Shown piece after piece: positions 16,659 through 26,093 of a DNA stretch of 64,000 bases. The stretch lies in contig CAXXSS010000001.1 of the NCBI GenBank assembly GCA_963676865.2, positions 62,001 to 126,000 of the forward strand, given 5' to 3'. The stretch comes from JAAYUD01 sp963676865. GTDB lineage: Bacteria > Bacteroidota > Bacteroidia > Bacteroidales > Bacteroidaceae. Made by a program: the position numbers and the translations under genes. The notes under the pieces are model-generated. The model saw nothing but the letters and a program-made list of their open reading frames with translations. It ran no database searches and was not told the DNA's origin. Within the stretch, counting starts at the first letter, position 1, and each line of letters begins with the position of its first letter.

Positions 16659-17017
16659 AAACACAGAAAGAATTAAATAGTATCTATAAAGATATGAAGT
16701 TTAGGATAGGAGTGTTTCAAATCAGAAATACTATTACTAACAAAATATATGTTGGAAGTAGCACAGACCTCGATGCTACTTGGAATAGATATAAATTTGA
16801 ATTGAACATGGGCTCGCATCCAAATCAGAGATTACAACAGGATTGGTCTGAATTTGGAGAAGCAAATTTCTCCTACAAGGTTCTCATTGAAATAAAACAA
16901 GATGAAACTAAAATAGTGGACTATCGCAAAGAAGCAAAGAAACTTGAGAAAATGCTTATTGAAGAGTTACAACCTTTTGATGATAAAGGTTACAACGCGA
17001 AAAGTAAAATACTATAA
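16655..17017 (+). CDS. GIY-YIG nuclease-family protein
   Basis: 120-aa single-domain GIY-YIG protein. The two signature strands are IGVFQIRN (GIY equivalent) and KIYVGSS (YIG equivalent), followed by the conserved Arg in WNRYKFELN, the HPNQRLQQDWSEFGEANFSY segment and a late Glu-rich helix LEKMLIEEL that could supply the metal-binding Glu. It overlaps the DUF1330 gene by 4 bp. Its target is unknown; it is much shorter than UvrC or homing enzymes and has no DNA-binding add-on. Confidence 0.87.
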   Translation: MKTQKELNSIYKDMKFRIGVFQIRNTITNKIYVGSSTDLDATWNRYKFELNMGSHPNQRLQQDWSEFGEANFSYKVLIEIKQDETKIVDYRKEAKKLEKMLIEELQPFDDKGYNAKSKIL

Positions 17018-17021
17018 TATA

Positions 17022-17043
17022 GATGCTTACATAATGTAGCATC
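17022..17043 (+). terminator. possible terminator after the GIY-YIG gene
   Basis: GATGCTTACAT / ATGTAGCATC form a short hairpin right after the stop codon. There is no strong T run, so this is tentative. Confidence 0.4.
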
Positions 17044-17175
17044 ACTCGATTTCCGTTAAATCAGTCCGGTACTTTTTTCTTTTGGTCTAGTCATTTCAAA
17101 GAAAGTAACGATCCGACTGACACGGAAATTTCTGCCAGTCGGAGTTAGTCCTATGAGTGGCGAGATCCACTCGCT

Positions 17176-18408
17176 CTATCTCTCAACCCATCGGGTGAGA
17201 TGATTGTTGGCCGTAACAACTGCAAACTTATAGAACTTGGAGAGAGAGTATTTGCTGAGGTCTATCGTATACTTTTGTTGATTGGCAGGCACTGTGGCTA
17301 CTTCTATCCATTGATCGCTCCCACCCTCTTTGTAGTTATTGGTTGTTGCCATAAAGATGGTCGTTTTCTCTGTGGTGCCGTCCGATTTCCAATTCAGAGT
17401 GATGGTATCGTCATATGGAAAAGCTGACAGCTGGTAAATATCACGCTTCCCAATAAATGAGATGCCGTCTTCTTCAAAAAGAAGATTGGTGGGTACTTCG
17501 AAATTCATAAACCGGCAGATAGTAGGCAAAATATCGACATGAGACAATTGATCTTTACTGAATTCTTTGTTCACTTTCTTGATATTGGTAGACATCCACA
17601 CACAGCGCTCGCGCTGAGACTGTCCGCCGTGGTCGTGTCCGTTTTCGGAACGTCCATGGTCAGTAGTAACAATAATCATCCACTCCTCGTTACAGTTCTT
17701 TTCCCTATATTTGACGGCATCCCATATCTTCTGTAACTGCCTGTCTGTCTTCAGCACATAATCGTCCGAATAGCTACCATTGCCGAACAGATGGAAAGCA
17801 TCATCGGTGTACCACAAGTAAGTCCAGCTTAAATCGGGAGCGTTGTCTTTGACACATTGTGCCGCCTTATCTATGACCAACGAATCGATCTGCCAGATCT
17901 CGGTGCTATTCTTTTGTTGCGGGAAGTTTGTTTTGTCAAGGTCGTAACCATCGGCTACATAATCGACTTTCAAGTTGTTTGTTTCGCTTTTGCCGGCCCC
18001 CAGCAAGATAGTGCGGTTGTCGGTCCAACTTGAAAAGATAGCCGTCCGGTAATCCTTCTTTTGTTCTTTTGCGATACGAAAGATAGTCCAATAATTGTAG
18101 TTGGGCTTTATATCCGAGTTGCCCTGTACGTTGTGTTTGTTCATCCAAGTGCCGGTGAGGATATTTGAATAGCCTATTGCCGACACCGTAGGAGTTTGAG
18201 AAAAGGCGCCTACCTCACCGCCAGAATATCCCCTGCTATAGTTACCCGCAGCAGCAATGTCATAAATGGTTGTCGGATGAAGACGTTCTATGCAATCGGC
18301 AGGAATACCGTCCATAATGACATAAATCACTTTTCTGGTCTTGGCAGATATATCTGCCAAAAAACTTAGAATCAATAAAGACAGAAATAATAATCTTCTA
18401 AATTTCAT
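17176..18408 (-). CDS. alkaline-phosphatase-superfamily phosphodiesterase/pyrophosphatase
   Basis: 410-aa exported enzyme of the nucleotide pyrophosphatase/type I phosphodiesterase (ALP) superfamily. It has a signal peptide (ending near DISA-KT), a metal-binding IYVIMDGIPADC near the N-terminus, the nucleophile region TPTVSAIGYSNILTGTW with a Thr/Ser, and metal-ligand motifs TTDHGRSENGHDHGGQ. The C-terminus (about 320-410) is a beta-rich tail. It is the last gene of a SusC-SusD-phosphatase operon, so it probably acts in the periplasm on a phosphate-ester or phosphodiester compound taken up by that transporter. The substrate cannot be named from sequence. Confidence 0.88.
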   Translation of the reverse strand: MKFRRLLFLSLLILSFLADISAKTRKVIYVIMDGIPADCIERLHPTTIYDIAAAGNYSRGYSGGEVGAFSQTPTVSAIGYSNILTGTWMNKHNVQGNSDIKPNYNYWTIFRIAKEQKKDYRTAIFSSWTDNRTILLGAGKSETNNLKVDYVADGYDLDKTNFPQQKNSTEIWQIDSLVIDKAAQCVKDNAPDLSWTYLWYTDDAFHLFGNGSYSDDYVLKTDRQLQKIWDAVKYREKNCNEEWMIIVTTDHGRSENGHDHGGQSQRERCVWMSTNIKKVNKEFSKDQLSHVDILPTICRFMNFEVPTNLLFEEDGISFIGKRDIYQLSAFPYDDTITLNWKSDGTTEKTTIFMATTNNYKEGGSDQWIEVATVPANQQKYTIDLSKYSLSKFYKFAVVTANNHLTRWVER

Positions 18409-18434
18409 AATCGTTCTATTTTATCTATTATTTG

Positions 18435-20231
18435 TTATTTCCAACCAAATAATTGTGGCCCAAGTTTAGGATTCAGATCCATTTGATGCTTAGGTACCGG
18501 TCGATAATAATATTGGGGCTCTACAAAAGTGCCCATATCTTTTATCGTCAGTATATTGCCCTTTGTCCCTTCGGTAAGGTAAACCGTTGCATTCGGGTCG
18601 TCGATTGTTCCGGTTTTATAATAGATGAGCTTTACTCCCAATGAATTTGATTCTTTGTTCTCTTCTGCCGGAATAGATTCGGAAGAAGGTATCAGATAGA
18701 TATCGGGGACACCGTCGCCGGTAAGATCGTATTTGCCGAGAGCAGGGAAATAAAGTCCTTCGGGTTCTTTCTCGAGCAATTTACCCGCTTTCCATCTCAT
18801 TAAATCATCAAAACGAAAACCCTCGAAAGCTAGTTCGACACGACGTTCGCGCCTTATCTCCAAAAGGACAGGTGATATACCGGGAAAAGCAGCTTGCATC
18901 ACAGGGTCTGCAACGGGATTAAGGACTAGTTTGGGCATACCGGCACGACTTCTAATGAGGTTGATGGATTGGTCTAAATCCTGCTGAGTCAATTCGCCGC
19001 GTTCGGCACGTGCCTCGGCATAGATAAGCAATACTTCGGCGTAACGGATAACGGGATAGTCGATACTGAGATAGTAGTTCTCATCCTTATTGTTGATGAA
19101 ACCTTTGATCTGATGATAGCCCGAAAAGTTTTTATTGAGCGACTGAATATAGATTCCGGCACCCGGAGCATAAGTCATGGTATTGACAAGCGTCCAACCC
19201 GGATAGGCAAGTGTTTGCGACATGCGTGGGTCACGGTTTTTGAACTCCTCAACAAATTGTTTGGTCTGATAATCCTGTTGCGAAGAATAATAGCTGCCGT
19301 CATTCATCAAATAAGCTTGAACCAAATCTTTGGTGGGACACGGAATATAGTTACCAAACATATATGCCCAGAATCCATTACTTGCAGTCGCTTTATCGTA
19401 ATAGTGTGCCTGAATCATCTCGGAATTCGTAGACAAATCCAAACTATTGAAAAGCGTAGCATAGTCACTCTCGGGATGTCCCGTGTTGTAGAGCATGAAG
19501 GTGCCCGAATTCATGATTGCTGTTGCTGCTTGTTCTGCTATTTGCAGATACGTATCTGCTGACGATTGCAAATTGAGTTCGCTATGATATTTGCGATAGG
19601 TTCCTTCGTAGAGAGCTTCGCGAGCCATCGTCGCCATCACAATCCATTTGTCGATAGAACCTTTGGGTTGCCCCGTCTTGACACTATCGGCAGCATACTG
19701 AAAGTCGGCGAATATCTTTTTCACCACATAATCACGACTGTCGCGAGCCTTGTACAAGGCAGAATCATTGGCTGCCAATGTCGTTTCGTACCAAGGCACA
19801 TCCGAATAGCGTTTGACCTTGTCCATATAGAAAGAGGCTCTATAATAACGGGCTATGCCAGCATAATGAGCTAACACATCGGAAGGGATATTCGCTTTTT
19901 TGTAATGTTCTAGAAAGAAGTTAATATTGTATAAGCGTTGCCATGTCCAGCCCGAAGTGATGGTTGCCGAAGAAGGACTGGTAGAAGTCATAATGTTTTT
20001 GACTTCCACATTGTCCGTGGTAGCCTGATCATCTGTTCCTGCATCGGCTACATAATTGTAAGCAGGAGTATCGAGCAATCCATAGCAATACATTTTTAAG
20101 TCTTCTTCGGTATTAAAATAACTGCCTGCACCGATTTCTGTTTGCGGCTGACGGTCTAAGAAAGAGTCGTTGCACGACATCACAGACAATCCCAACACTA
20201 AACTGATACAAATATAGATTATTGTTTTCAT
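18435..20231 (-). CDS. SusD/RagB-family outer-membrane binding lipoprotein
   Basis: Surface lipoprotein that caps a SusC channel and binds the ligand. The signal ends SVMSC (lipobox), followed by NDSFLDRQPQTEIG, the usual SusD opening. TPR-like helices carry the family features YRASFYMDKVKRYSDVPWYE and VIRYAEVLLIYAEARAERG, and it ends with LEIRRERRVELAFEGFRFDDL near 460-480. The start is set at 20231 (AGGAAAA before ATG); the longer frame from 20243 abuts the SusC stop. Downstream is the phosphodiesterase gene. Confidence 0.95.
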   Translation of the reverse strand: MKTIIYICISLVLGLSVMSCNDSFLDRQPQTEIGAGSYFNTEEDLKMYCYGLLDTPAYNYVADAGTDDQATTDNVEVKNIMTSTSPSSATITSGWTWQRLYNINFFLEHYKKANIPSDVLAHYAGIARYYRASFYMDKVKRYSDVPWYETTLAANDSALYKARDSRDYVVKKIFADFQYAADSVKTGQPKGSIDKWIVMATMAREALYEGTYRKYHSELNLQSSADTYLQIAEQAATAIMNSGTFMLYNTGHPESDYATLFNSLDLSTNSEMIQAHYYDKATASNGFWAYMFGNYIPCPTKDLVQAYLMNDGSYYSSQQDYQTKQFVEEFKNRDPRMSQTLAYPGWTLVNTMTYAPGAGIYIQSLNKNFSGYHQIKGFINNKDENYYLSIDYPVIRYAEVLLIYAEARAERGELTQQDLDQSINLIRSRAGMPKLVLNPVADPVMQAAFPGISPVLLEIRRERRVELAFEGFRFDDLMRWKAGKLLEKEPEGLYFPALGKYDLTGDGVPDIYLIPSSESIPAEENKESNSLGVKLIYYKTGTIDDPNATVYLTEGTKGNILTIKDMGTFVEPQYYYRPVPKHQMDLNPKLGPQLFGWK

Positions 20232-20243
20232 TTTTCCTATCAT

Positions 20244-23200
20244 TTAAAAAGTTACGTTTAAGCCAAAAGAATATTGACGATTGAAAGGATATACATATCC
20301 GTAAGAGTCGTTATCGGTGACTGCCTCGGGATCAAAATACTTTTTGAGTGCACTCCACTCGAAGATATTGTCTCCACTTACATAGAGTCGAACTCTGCTG
20401 AGATGCATTTTCTGCGTCAATTTCTCGGGTAGAGTATAGCCAATAGTGATATTCTTTATCCGAAGGTATGCACCGTTGAGCAAGTAAGCGGTTTGTGGTA
20501 TAGCAAGTCCCATGGCATTGATTCCTGTGCCCAGATTCTTATCGGCGAGCCATGCCTGAAACACCGGATACTTAGCATCGAGGTTCTGACTGGCAAGTCC
20601 TGCTTTAATATAAGATTTGGAATGTTTCGCCATTTCGACATCATTATCGTCTGCCGCCCTGTAGAAATCGAAAGCATGAACCTGTCCTCCTGCATAAGGT
20701 TGCTGATAGAAGCTCCAATAGAGATAACTGATAGGATAATAGTCTCGCTTCCCGATTCCCTGGAAGAAAGCGGAGAAATCGAAGCCATTCCATTCGGCGT
20801 TAAGATTGAAGCCGAAACGATAGCGAGGAGATGAATTGCCTATGCGGCTGAGGTCGCCGGGCTTGTCGACGGTAGCGCCTTTGGTTATCTTCTTGTCGCC
20901 ATCCAGATCTTTGTATTTAGGCCAGCCATTTACTATTTCGAGTGCTCCCCATGGAATGATCTGCGTTTCGTCGAGTGCGGCAATCTCCTCTTTATTTTTG
21001 AACATTCCATCGTTTTGCAGTCCCCATATTTCTCCCAGTTCCTGACCTTTATAATATTGTCCGAGCGTCTTGTTGGGGTTGTCAAACTTCGTTATCCATG
21101 AGCGGTTATCAGATAGCACGAATCTCAAGCCCCATTTGAATGGTTTACCTTTCAAATGGAACATATCGCGATATGATAATGACAATTCCCATCCATTGGT
21201 CTTCAAATTGGCCGCATTCTCATTAGGCTCGGAAGTTCCCAACACGGCAGGCAATTCTTTTCCCAAAGTAAGCATGCCGATAGTGCGGCGGGTATATATA
21301 TCGAAAGAAGCGGTCAGACGATTGTTCAATAAGCCGATATCAAGTCCACCGTTGAGTGTATTTACCTTTTCCCAGGTATAGTCGGGCGATACCAGCCCCG
21401 GCGCAGTGACCGTTTGTTGCAATTTACCATCTATGATATAACTTCCAATTTGCGAACTCATGGAAGGCACATAACCATATTCACTGACCAACTGATTGCC
21501 GAGCGAACCATAAGAACCTCTTAGTTTGAACTGAGAAAAGAGATTGCGCAAAGGGTGAAAGAATTTCTCGCTATCTACACGCCAAGCTACAGACCCCGAA
21601 GGGAAAAAGCCGAAACGTTTGTTCTTCGGAAAGCGGGAAGAACCGTCGTAACGTCCGTCGAGTTCGAATATATAACGATTGTCGTAGGTATAATTGGCAC
21701 GAAAGAAGACACCACGAATAGCCCAGTCCCGGTATGTCTCATTCACAAACTGATCGCCCGACGAAAGAGCTATCGATGGCAAAGAAGTTGAAATGATGTT
21801 ATTGCGTTGCGCCGAAAACTGATCCCAACGGTTGTATTCCTGATTATAGCCCAATACGGCAGAGACGGAATGCTTGCCAAAGTCTTTGTTGAATGTAGCA
21901 TAAAGATCGAGTACCGAATAGAGCGTATTGGTATTGTCTTTTTCAGCCGAACTAGTACCTTGTTCGCGAATATCTTTCGGACCATATCCAATATGATACG
22001 TTGTAGTATAAGAGTCGGTATTCTCATTTCCTTTTGCAAAAGTATAGTTGGCATTCAGCATCAACATGCGCTTCCAGAAATTCATTTCTACCGAGAAAGT
22101 ACTTTGAAGTCTATCATACACCGTTTTATTCTGCCCCCCATCGGTAAGTTGTGCCAATGCTTTGCCAAGATCGGTATTGGCCCATGTGCCATCTGTATTG
22201 ACATCCACATCGCTAGGTTTGGCATTATAGATATCGCTAAGATTATAGTAACTGGGTTTCTTGCGTATGGTCGATACAAAAGAAGTATTATTCCCAATGG
22301 TCAGCCAATCATAAACCTTATAGCTAACCTTACTTCGAGTGCTATAACGATTGTATTTATCATTATCGACAACATCCGAGAAAATACCGTTCTCATTATC
22401 AATACCTGCCGACAGATAGAAGTTTGTTCTATCCGTAGCACCAGAAACAGCCATTTGATGCGATTGACTAAATGTGAATTTATCAAGGAAATAATTGGTC
22501 CAATTGCGGTTTCCCATATAGTCCCATTGGGTATTGTCTAAAGGATCGAGACGAATAGACTGCGTTCCATTGGGATTGTCCGAGCGCTGACGTGCCCATT
22601 CCAGACGTTCATCACTCGTGACATGCCCCGAACTCCAAGGGGTATTCAGAACAGCGATATTCTTCAACTTCAAATAAATATATGGATCGGACGTTTCGTC
22701 TGTCATCATCGAAGGACGCTTCCAAGAGAAATTATTGTTGTATTCTATACGAATTCTGTCGCTTGCTCCACGTTTGGTTGTTATCAGTATGACACCGAAA
22801 GCGGCACGGGCACCATATATGGCAGCCGAAGCAGCATCTTTGAGGACAGAAACGCTCTCTATATCCTGAGGCAACAGACGGTTCATCTCTTCTGAATCGG
22901 AAGCCACGCCATCTATTAAAATAAGTGGCGAACCACCGTTGATAGATGCTTCGCCACGAATATTGATTTTGGCAGCTTGTCCAGGCTCGCCACTGGTAAA
23001 ATCAATATTTAAATTGGGTATCATACCTTGAAGACCTTTTGCCAAATCGGTAATAGGCTTCTGTTCCAACTGCGATGCAGTAAGCTGGTCGACAGAGCCG
23101 GAGAGATTGATCTTCTTTTGCACACCATACCCCACTACTACAACTTCATTCAATTGATGTTCATCGGGTTCGAGTTTAATTTTGATTGGAGTCTTTCCAT

Positions 23201-23516
23201 CGAATACAAATTCTTTATTAGCATAACCAATACAACTTATTATCAGACTACTGCCTGGGGCTATGGATAACTTGAACTTACCTTCGGCATCTGTTATCAT
23301 ACCTTTGTTGGTTTGCTTGTCCCTGATACTTGCTCCTATCAGTGGTTCACCATTTTCATCTACAACAGTTCCCATAACTTGGATCTTAGCGACTCCTTGC
23401 GGAGGCAAAAGATGAAGACGATTAAGATTGTTTGCAACAGTTGGGACACTCAAGAAAGAGGTGGCAGCCAACATTAAAACGACTATAAGCGGTCGAAAAC
23501 GAACAGTTCTATTCAT
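20244..23516 (-). CDS. SusC/RagA-family TonB-dependent transporter
   Basis: 1090-aa outer-membrane transporter. It has an N-terminal signal, a carboxypeptidase-D-like regulatory domain (IQVMGTVVDENGEPLIGASI), TonB-box-like NEVVVVGYG, a plug (LIDGVASDSEEMNRLLPQDI, then SVLKDAASAAIYGARAAFGV) and a 22-strand barrel ending FGLNVTF with a C-terminal Phe. It heads the operon with SusD and the phosphodiesterase. No sigma/anti-sigma or hybrid two-component regulator lies beside it. Confidence 0.96.
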   Translation of the reverse strand: MNRTVRFRPLIVVLMLAATSFLSVPTVANNLNRLHLLPPQGVAKIQVMGTVVDENGEPLIGASIRDKQTNKGMITDAEGKFKLSIAPGSSLIISCIGYANKEFVFDGKTPIKIKLEPDEHQLNEVVVVGYGVQKKINLSGSVDQLTASQLEQKPITDLAKGLQGMIPNLNIDFTSGEPGQAAKINIRGEASINGGSPLILIDGVASDSEEMNRLLPQDIESVSVLKDAASAAIYGARAAFGVILITTKRGASDRIRIEYNNNFSWKRPSMMTDETSDPYIYLKLKNIAVLNTPWSSGHVTSDERLEWARQRSDNPNGTQSIRLDPLDNTQWDYMGNRNWTNYFLDKFTFSQSHQMAVSGATDRTNFYLSAGIDNENGIFSDVVDNDKYNRYSTRSKVSYKVYDWLTIGNNTSFVSTIRKKPSYYNLSDIYNAKPSDVDVNTDGTWANTDLGKALAQLTDGGQNKTVYDRLQSTFSVEMNFWKRMLMLNANYTFAKGNENTDSYTTTYHIGYGPKDIREQGTSSAEKDNTNTLYSVLDLYATFNKDFGKHSVSAVLGYNQEYNRWDQFSAQRNNIISTSLPSIALSSGDQFVNETYRDWAIRGVFFRANYTYDNRYIFELDGRYDGSSRFPKNKRFGFFPSGSVAWRVDSEKFFHPLRNLFSQFKLRGSYGSLGNQLVSEYGYVPSMSSQIGSYIIDGKLQQTVTAPGLVSPDYTWEKVNTLNGGLDIGLLNNRLTASFDIYTRRTIGMLTLGKELPAVLGTSEPNENAANLKTNGWELSLSYRDMFHLKGKPFKWGLRFVLSDNRSWITKFDNPNKTLGQYYKGQELGEIWGLQNDGMFKNKEEIAALDETQIIPWGALEIVNGWPKYKDLDGDKKITKGATVDKPGDLSRIGNSSPRYRFGFNLNAEWNGFDFSAFFQGIGKRDYYPISYLYWSFYQQPYAGGQVHAFDFYRAADDNDVEMAKHSKSYIKAGLASQNLDAKYPVFQAWLADKNLGTGINAMGLAIPQTAYLLNGAYLRIKNITIGYTLPEKLTQKMHLSRVRLYVSGDNIFEWSALKKYFDPEAVTDNDSYGYVYPFNRQYSFGLNVTF

Positions 23517-23538
23517 AAATACGATTTTTAATTCGCTG

Positions 23539-23546
23539 CAAAATTA
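23539..23546 (-). promoter_or_regulatory. -7 box for the SusC-SusD-phosphatase operon
   Basis: On the minus strand TAATTTTG followed by CAG, 22 bp before the SusC start codon; fits TAnnTTTG with a short leader. Confidence 0.6.
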
Positions 23547-23740
23547 TCGGAAGCAGATTTCAAAAGAGATACAGTAATGTTGCTATAAGATGAGAAATAG
23601 GTTACAATTCGAACACAAAAGACATAGGACTCAAAAAGGGTATTCCTACTTGCAGGCAGAATTAAGCCGTTGCATATTTAACTCGAACTTCACACACAAC
23701 AATCCTATTCTATTTTATTTAGTTTTTCAATTTCTTATTG

Positions 23741-23748
23741 TATCTTTG
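23741..23748 (+). promoter_or_regulatory. -7 box for the first S46 peptidase gene
   Basis: TATCTTTG, 26 bp before the ATG at 23775. Confidence 0.65.
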
Positions 23749-23774
23749 TCCACCTATATGATAAATACATTTTT

Positions 23775-25937
23775 ATGAAAAAACAATTCAAATACTTATT
23801 TCTATTATCGCTACTTTGTGTAGCGACAGTCGGCCGCGCCGACGAAGGGATGTGGTTACTACAAATCATGCAAGAGCAACACTCCATCGATTTGATGAAA
23901 AAAGCGGGACTAAATCTTGATGCTACTGACATTTACAATCCAAATGGCGTTTCGCTCAAAGATGCTGTCGGTATTTTTGGAGCCGGATGTACCGGCGAAA
24001 TCATTTCGAGCGACGGTCTGATTCTGACAAATCATCACTGCGGCTATAGTTCGATTCAGCAACACAGCTCGGTAGAACACGACTACCTGACCAACGGTTT
24101 CTGGTCGAAATCACGCAGTGAAGAACTCCCGACTCCGGGACTCAAATTTCGTTTTGTAGACAAAATAGTAGATGTAACCGAACTTGTAAATGCTGACATC
24201 AAAGCAGGCAAAATTACAGAAGCTGAATCGTTCACTCAAAGCTATTGCATGAAATTGGCAAAAGACCAAATGAATAATAGTCCGTACAAGGACAAAAAAT
24301 ATATTGAAGCAGAAGTACTGCCTTTCTATGCAGGCAATAGCTTTTACCTGATATATTATAAAGTATATAGCGACGTACGTATGGTAGCAGCTCCTCCATC
24401 GTCGGTAGGTAAGTTTGGCGGCGAAACAGACAACTGGATGTGGCCGCGCCATACGGGCGACTTCTCGATGTTTCGCATCTATGCCGATAAAAATGGCGAA
24501 CCTGCAGAATACAGCAAAAAGAACGTGCCGCTAAAGACCAAAAAGCATCTAACCATTTCACTACAAGGAATTAAAGAAGGCGATTATGCCATGATTATGG
24601 GATTCCCTGGACGGACAAGCCGCTACCTTACAGCATCGGAAGTGGAAGACAGGATGAATGACGAGAATGAACCTCGCATCAAAGTGCGTACTGCCGTGCT
24701 CGATGTGCTGAAAAAAGAGATGGCTGCCAGTGATGCCGTACGCATTCAGTATGCAAGTATCTTTGCCAGCTCGAGCAACTACTGGAAGAATTCAATCGGT
24801 ATGAACAAAGCCATCGTTGACAATAAAGTACTCGATACGAAGAAAGAACAAGAAAAGGCTTTTATTGAATTTGCAAAAGACAAACCCGAATATCAAGGAG
24901 TGATTGAAGGCATTGACAAAGTGATTGAGCAAACGAGAAAATTCAATTACTGCGTTACGACTTTCTCCGAAATAAAGAGGGGAAGCCAGTTTAACCAAAT
25001 AACTTCTGCCGCAAACGGTAGAGAAGAAGTGAAGAAGCTGTTGTCCGATAAGAAAACCGTCAAGAAAGGTATTCAGATATTGAAAGAGGGTTACGACAAG
25101 ATCCATACCAACGACTTCAACGAACAAGTAGAACGCAAATTGCTAAAGGCTATCTTGCCCATCTATGCTCAAATGGTTCCGGCCGAAGAGCGCCCTGACT
25201 TTTTCAATACCATTCAAACAAAATTCGGCGGCGACTACGACAAGTATGTTAATGATATGTTCGATCGCTCTATCTTCGGTAACCTCAGCAACTTCGATGC
25301 ATTTGCTAAAGATCCGACAGCAAAAGCATTGGACGAAGACCCGGGACTTGAATACGGCTCTTCGATTACGAATTTTATCAGGACCTACCTCATGCCTAAT
25401 GCCAATAAATACAGTTTAGAATTGGCTTCGTTGCACAAAAAATACATTCGTGGACTAGGTGAAATGAAACTACCTACTCCTTCGTATCCCGATGCGAACT
25501 TCACGATGCGCCTGACATACGGTAACGTCAAATCGTACAACCCTAAAGACGGTGTGATGTATCGTTACTATACCACTACGGATGGTATTCTGGAGAAAGA
25601 GAATCCAAACGATCCGGAATTTGTAGTTCCTGCAAAGCTAAAAGAACTGATCCTAAACAAAGACTTTGGACGCTATGCCATGCCAAATGGCGAGATGCCG
25701 GTAGCTTTCCTAACCACCAACGATATAACAGGCGGTAACTCGGGCAGCCCGGTAATGAACGACAAGGGACAATTGATCGGAGCAGCTTTTGACGGCAACT
25801 GGGAATCGCTGAGTGGCGATATAAACTTCGACAAAAAACTACAACGTTGTATATGCGTAGATATCCGTTACATTCTTTTCATATTGGATAAGCTGGGTGG
25901 ATGCAACAATCTAATTAATGAAATGACGATCGAATGA
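23775..25937 (+). CDS. S46-family dipeptidyl-peptidase, DPP7-type
   Basis: 720-aa periplasmic serine exopeptidase that removes dipeptides from the N-terminus of peptides. It has a signal peptide (to about residue 22, RA-DEG), the chymotrypsin-like catalytic His in LTNHHCGY (87-88), Asp in RHTGDFSMFRIY, and nucleophile Ser656 in TGGNSGSPV. The residue 18 after the Ser, which separates Glu/Asp-specific DPP11 (Arg) from DPP7 (Gly), is Gly674 in FDGNWES, so a DPP7-like preference for hydrophobic residues is expected. It is followed by its own terminator and then by a close paralogue. Confidence 0.95.
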   Translation: MKKQFKYLFLLSLLCVATVGRADEGMWLLQIMQEQHSIDLMKKAGLNLDATDIYNPNGVSLKDAVGIFGAGCTGEIISSDGLILTNHHCGYSSIQQHSSVEHDYLTNGFWSKSRSEELPTPGLKFRFVDKIVDVTELVNADIKAGKITEAESFTQSYCMKLAKDQMNNSPYKDKKYIEAEVLPFYAGNSFYLIYYKVYSDVRMVAAPPSSVGKFGGETDNWMWPRHTGDFSMFRIYADKNGEPAEYSKKNVPLKTKKHLTISLQGIKEGDYAMIMGFPGRTSRYLTASEVEDRMNDENEPRIKVRTAVLDVLKKEMAASDAVRIQYASIFASSSNYWKNSIGMNKAIVDNKVLDTKKEQEKAFIEFAKDKPEYQGVIEGIDKVIEQTRKFNYCVTTFSEIKRGSQFNQITSAANGREEVKKLLSDKKTVKKGIQILKEGYDKIHTNDFNEQVERKLLKAILPIYAQMVPAEERPDFFNTIQTKFGGDYDKYVNDMFDRSIFGNLSNFDAFAKDPTAKALDEDPGLEYGSSITNFIRTYLMPNANKYSLELASLHKKYIRGLGEMKLPTPSYPDANFTMRLTYGNVKSYNPKDGVMYRYYTTTDGILEKENPNDPEFVVPAKLKELILNKDFGRYAMPNGEMPVAFLTTNDITGGNSGSPVMNDKGQLIGAAFDGNWESLSGDINFDKKLQRCICVDIRYILFILDKLGGCNNLINEMTIE

Positions 25938-25958
25938 TAGATTGTTACAAATAGCAGT

Positions 25959-25999
25959 AAAAAAGAGAGATGTAGTTATATTTTACATTTCTCTTTTTT
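25959..25999 (+). terminator. intrinsic terminator after the first S46 gene
   Basis: A 16-bp stem with one G:U pair (AAAAAAGAGAGATGTA / TACATTTCTCTTTTTT) and a 9-nt loop, ending in six T's. Confidence 0.85.
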
Positions 26000-26050
26000 A
26001 TTTTAAACTTTTAATAACTTATTTGATTTGTTATTGCTAGTACCATGAAC

Positions 26051-26058
26051 TACTTTTG
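26051..26058 (+). promoter_or_regulatory. -7 box for the second S46 peptidase gene
   Basis: TACTTTTG, 35 bp before the ATG at 26094; shows that the paralogue has its own promoter. Confidence 0.6.
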
Positions 26059-26093
26059 TGAGCGTTTAAATAATAGATGATAAATAATAAAAA

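Noticed and set aside
21807..22541. Long plus-strand frame opposite the SusC gene
   Set aside because: Shadow of the SusC coding frame; low-complexity Ile/Arg-rich translation with no family match.
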